Program-made: the position numbers and the translations under genes
Shown: positions 62,121 through 64,000 of the stretch, in pieces
Layout: every line of letters begins with the position of its first letter
Position numbering within the stretch: the first letter of the stretch is position 1
The notes under the pieces: model-generated
Seen by the model: only the letters and a program-made list of their open reading frames with translations
Database searches by the model: none
Told to the model about the DNA's origin: nothing
Source of the DNA: Streptomyces sp. CNQ-509
Lineage (GTDB): Bacteria; Actinomycetota; Actinomycetes; Streptomycetales; Streptomycetaceae
Assembly: GCF_001011035.1 (NCBI RefSeq)
Contig: NZ_CP011492.1
Span: 3,977,501-4,041,500, forward strand
Direction: 5' to 3'
Length of the DNA: 64,000 bases

Positions 62121-62446
62121 TCAGCGCGCGAGCGCTTCGTCGATGGCGGCGGCGAAGTCCTCGCACGACTGCGGGTCGGAGATCTTCTCCCCGCCGAGGA
62201 AGACGTCGGCGTCCCCTGGACGTCCAGGGCGAGGCCGTCGCGCTGGTCGGCCCGTACCCGGTCGGCCGTGCGCGGGGCCGCCAGGTCGCGGTCGAAGCGG
62301 TCCATGTCCAGGCCCAGTTCGCGGGCGAAGCCGCGGAAGACGTCATCCTTCGACTCCTGCGCCCCGCCCCACTCCGCCTGGGTGCCGAAGAGCTTGCGGT
62401 ACATCTCGTCGAACGTGTCCTGCCGGGCCGGGTCGCGTATCGACAC
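62121..62446 (-). pseudogene. Truncated and frameshifted DsbA-like thioredoxin-fold gene
   Basis: Read from 62446 downwards, DTFDEMYRKLFGTQAEWGGA and RELGLDMDRFDRDLAAPRTA match the helical insert of a DsbA/thioredoxin_4 protein. After ALDVQGTPT the frame must shift by one base near 62204 to read DVFLGGEKISDPQSCEDFAA and IDEALAR to a TGA. The expected text is GTPTFFLGGEKI, so one base seems to be missing. The N-terminal half with the CxxC site is absent, and at 62450 unrelated DNA begins. Confidence 0.7.
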
Positions 62447-62480
62447 CAACGGTCCCCAGGGGCCCGGTGTCGAAGTACAC

Positions 62481-62783
62481 ATGCGTGCCTGCGCGAACTG
62501 CACCGGCCAGAGCTGGACCTACGACGAGAACGATCGTCACTTTGCCAACCCGCCCAGCGGACCGTGCCTCGACACGGCCGGAGCCCCCGCCACGGGGGTC
62601 GGCCTGGTGGTGAACCCGTGCGGGAACTACACCGGCCAGGTATGGCACCACAGTCCCGGCACCGGCCAGTTGGTCAACCAGACCACGGGACTGTGCATGG
62701 ACACGGCCGGGCCTCCCGCCATCAACGTCGGCCTGGTGCTCAACCCCTGCGGAAACTGCACCGGCCAGCTCTGGCGCAGGTGA
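62481..62783 (+). pseudogene. Ricin-type (beta-trefoil) lectin fragment
   Basis: 100 residues with three QxW-type strands (GQSWTYDEND, GQVWHHSPGTG, GQLWRR) and paired GxCLDTAG / GLCMDTAG motifs, so part of a beta-trefoil sugar-binding module. A complete domain has about 130 residues plus usually an enzyme in front. No signal peptide or catalytic domain precedes it, and it abuts the broken DsbA-like gene head-on. It is therefore probably the detached end of a secreted glycosidase gene; a small expressed lectin cannot be excluded. Confidence 0.6.
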
Positions 62784-62794
62784 TCCTTCCCGCC

Positions 62795-62826
62795 CGCCAC
62801 CGCCACCGCCACCGCCACCGCCACCG
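62795..62826. repeat. Six-bp microsatellite (ccaccg)n
   Basis: About five uninterrupted units of ccaccg in the gap between the lectin fragment and the blaI-like gene. This is simple-sequence DNA prone to slippage and has no coding role. Confidence 0.85.
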
Positions 62827-62890
62827 GGCCAGGGCCGCCGCCCCTGGCTACGATGTGGCTGCGCGCATCGCCTGCGGAGGGGAAACGATC

Positions 62891-63277
62891 ATGCGGCGGC
62901 TGGGGGATCTCGAAGCGGAGATCATGGACCGGCTGTGGAAGTGGGAGCGCCCCGCCACCGTCCGCGAGATCGTCGACGATATCAACAACGACCGCGAGCT
63001 GGCCTACACGACGGTCATGACCGTCGCCAACATCCTGTACCAGAAGGGCTGGCTGGTCCGTACGAAACAGGGCCGGGCCTGGCTCTACACCCCCGTCCGC
63101 AGCCGGGAGGCGTACTCCGCCGCGCTGATGGAGGACGCCCTCGGCGCCAGCGAGGACCGGTCCGCCGCCCTCGCCCACTTCGTCGACGGTATGACCGACG
63201 ACGAGGTCGCCGCCCTGCGCAAGGCGCTGCGCGAGAGCGACGCCGGCCGCCGGTGCGAGGGCCGGGGCCCGGGGTGA
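62891..63277 (+). CDS. BlaI/MecI family repressor
   Basis: 128 residues from the ATG at 62891, with ggaggggaaacgatc upstream. The winged helix is complete: LGDLEAEIMDRLWKWERPAT, VREIVDDINNDRELAYTTVM and TVANILYQKGWLVRTKQGRA, plus the C-terminal dimerisation part with the region ALAHFVDGMTDDEVAALRKA. In beta-lactam systems the partner metalloprotease cleaves such a repressor. It overlaps the M56 gene downstream by 4 bp, so the pair forms a two-component antirepressor system; the target need not be a beta-lactamase. Confidence 0.92.
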   Translation: MRRLGDLEAEIMDRLWKWERPATVREIVDDINNDRELAYTTVMTVANILYQKGWLVRTKQGRAWLYTPVRSREAYSAALMEDALGASEDRSAALAHFVDGMTDDEVAALRKALRESDAGRRCEGRGPG

Positions 63278-64000
63278 GCGAGGCGCTGCCCGTCCTGGGG
63301 TACGCGGCCGTGCTGGGCGTCGTCGCGCCGCGCTTCGTGCTGCGCGGCGCGTGGCCGCACCGGGCGCCGCGGCTCGCGGTCGCCGTGTGGCACGCGCTCG
63401 CGGTGGCGTTCACGCTCTCCGTGGCGCTGGCCGCGTACCACCTGGCGACGCCCACCGAGCATCTGCACGCCAGCTTCGTCGGCTTCCTGCACTCCTGCGG
63501 CCTGGGCCTGGACCGCGGCGTGGACCTCGGCCTCGGCACCGGGCGGCCCGACCCGGGCGTCGCGAGCCGGCTGGCGGGCGTGCTGCCGGCCGCCGTGGCC
63601 GGGGCGGTGGCGGTGAGCGTCGGCGGGCACGCGCTGCGGGCGCGGCGGGTACGGGCCCGGCATCGCGCCGTACTCGACATGGTCGGCCGCCGTTCCTCCG
63701 CGCTGGGCGCCACCGTCGTGGCGCACGGCACGCCCGTCGCGTACTGCCTGCCGGGCCGCCGCGCGCGCGTCGTCGTCAGCGAGGGCGCGCTGCGGCTGCT
63801 GTCGGCCGCGCAGGTCGACGCGGTCCTGGAGCACGAGCGGGCGCACGTCGCCGGCCGGCACCACCTGCCGCAGGCGGCGGCGGACGGCTTCGCCGCCGTG
63901 TTCCGCGGGCTGCCGCTGGCGCGGCACGTGCGGCGGCAGACGGCGCTGCTGCTGGAGATGGCCGCGGACGACCGCGCGCTGCGGCGGCACCCGGGCCGGG
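63274..64000 (+). CDS. M56-family (BlaR1-like) membrane metallopeptidase, partial
   Basis: The gene runs off the right edge; about 242 residues are visible from GTG 63274. Helices are predicted near 8-20, 32-55 and 105-125. The zinc motif HERAH sits in AVLEHERAHVAGRHH, preceded by VVVSEGALRLLSAAQVDAVL, as in M56 proteases. There is no visible penicillin-binding sensor domain so far. It should cleave the BlaI-type repressor made from the same transcript after sensing an unknown signal. Confidence 0.9.
   Translation, partial: MSEALPVLGYAAVLGVVAPRFVLRGAWPHRAPRLAVAVWHALAVAFTLSVALAAYHLATPTEHLHASFVGFLHSCGLGLDRGVDLGLGTGRPDPGVASRLAGVLPAAVAGAVAVSVGGHALRARRVRARHRAVLDMVGRRSSALGATVVAHGTPVAYCLPGRRARVVVSEGALRLLSAAQVDAVLEHERAHVAGRHHLPQAAADGFAAVFRGLPLARHVRRQTALLLEMAADDRALRRHPGR

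Noticed and set aside
62268..62480. N-terminal extension of the lectin fragment
   Set aside because: It runs antisense through the broken DsbA-like gene, and its residues have no lectin or signal-peptide character.

Overview
The window is very GC-rich actinomycete chromosome, most likely Streptomyces or a close relative. The evidence is GTG starts, third-position GC bias, a conservon (CvnA-D type), a DUF397/XRE/anti-sigma-ATPase trio, several SpoIIE-type PP2C phosphatases, ECF sigma factors, a NsdA-like regulator and Tat/lipoprotein secretion. It reads as accessory or regulatory arm-type DNA: many paired regulator-plus-target units, several decayed gene ends and many short repeats. I see no rRNA, tRNA, CRISPR array or intact transposase.

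Layout. 0-6 kb: the end of an imine-reductase-like gene, MarR, an ECF41 sigma factor with its oxidoreductase, an SRPBCC protein, and a SoxR/DHA2 efflux pair sharing a SoxR box. 6.3-11.6 kb: a GAF-PP2C phosphatase facing a 1204-aa fusion (sodium/solute-symporter-like membrane domain, STAC-like linker, GAF, PP2C, HATPase) that sits 4 bp downstream of a small two-helix membrane gene. 11.8-16.4 kb: a metE C-terminal remnant, a DrrAB-type ABC exporter with MerR, and TetR divergent from an NmrA-type reductase. 16.4-20.7 kb: the DUF397/XRE/ATPase trio, then a 2-kb interval bounded by inverted repeats of about 263 bp and 106 bp. That interval holds three ~135-bp tandem repeats and a SnoaL-like gene, and a 40-bp tandem array lies just outside it.

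20.7-31 kb: TrmO, SnoaL proteins, an alpha/beta hydrolase, a MarR/SnoaL divergent pair with two 17-bp operators, a sigma/anti-sigma pair, RidA divergent from an FAD amine oxidase, a HTH/NsdA-like fusion regulator and a second large regulator. 31.3-35.4 kb: a five-gene conservon. 35.5-45.7 kb: a catabolic island (acyl-CoA dehydrogenase, nitrilase-type amidohydrolase, HpcH/HpaI aldolase, GntR, oligopeptide-type ABC importer with both ATPases fused, creatininase-like protein). 45.8-53.3 kb: GNAT, lipoprotein, a Tat-exported discoidin-domain protein, a PIN/Phd toxin-antitoxin pair, AraC, SDR and gene remnants. 53.4-56.7 kb: the molybdate operon with its Mop-domain regulator. 56.7-64 kb: SPFH/NfeD, an ACR3-like carrier, DUF3105 and DUF305 genes, a broken DsbA-like gene abutting a ricin-lectin fragment, and BlaI/M56 at the right edge.

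Main leads: the transporter-phosphatase-kinase fusion; the inverted-repeat-bounded 2-kb element; one short palindromic repeat present inside the coding linkers of two unrelated proteins (CvnA and the fused ABC ATPase); and the GntR-linked catabolic cluster containing a creatininase-like protein with a substituted metal ligand. All function calls come from reading motifs by eye; no database search was run.
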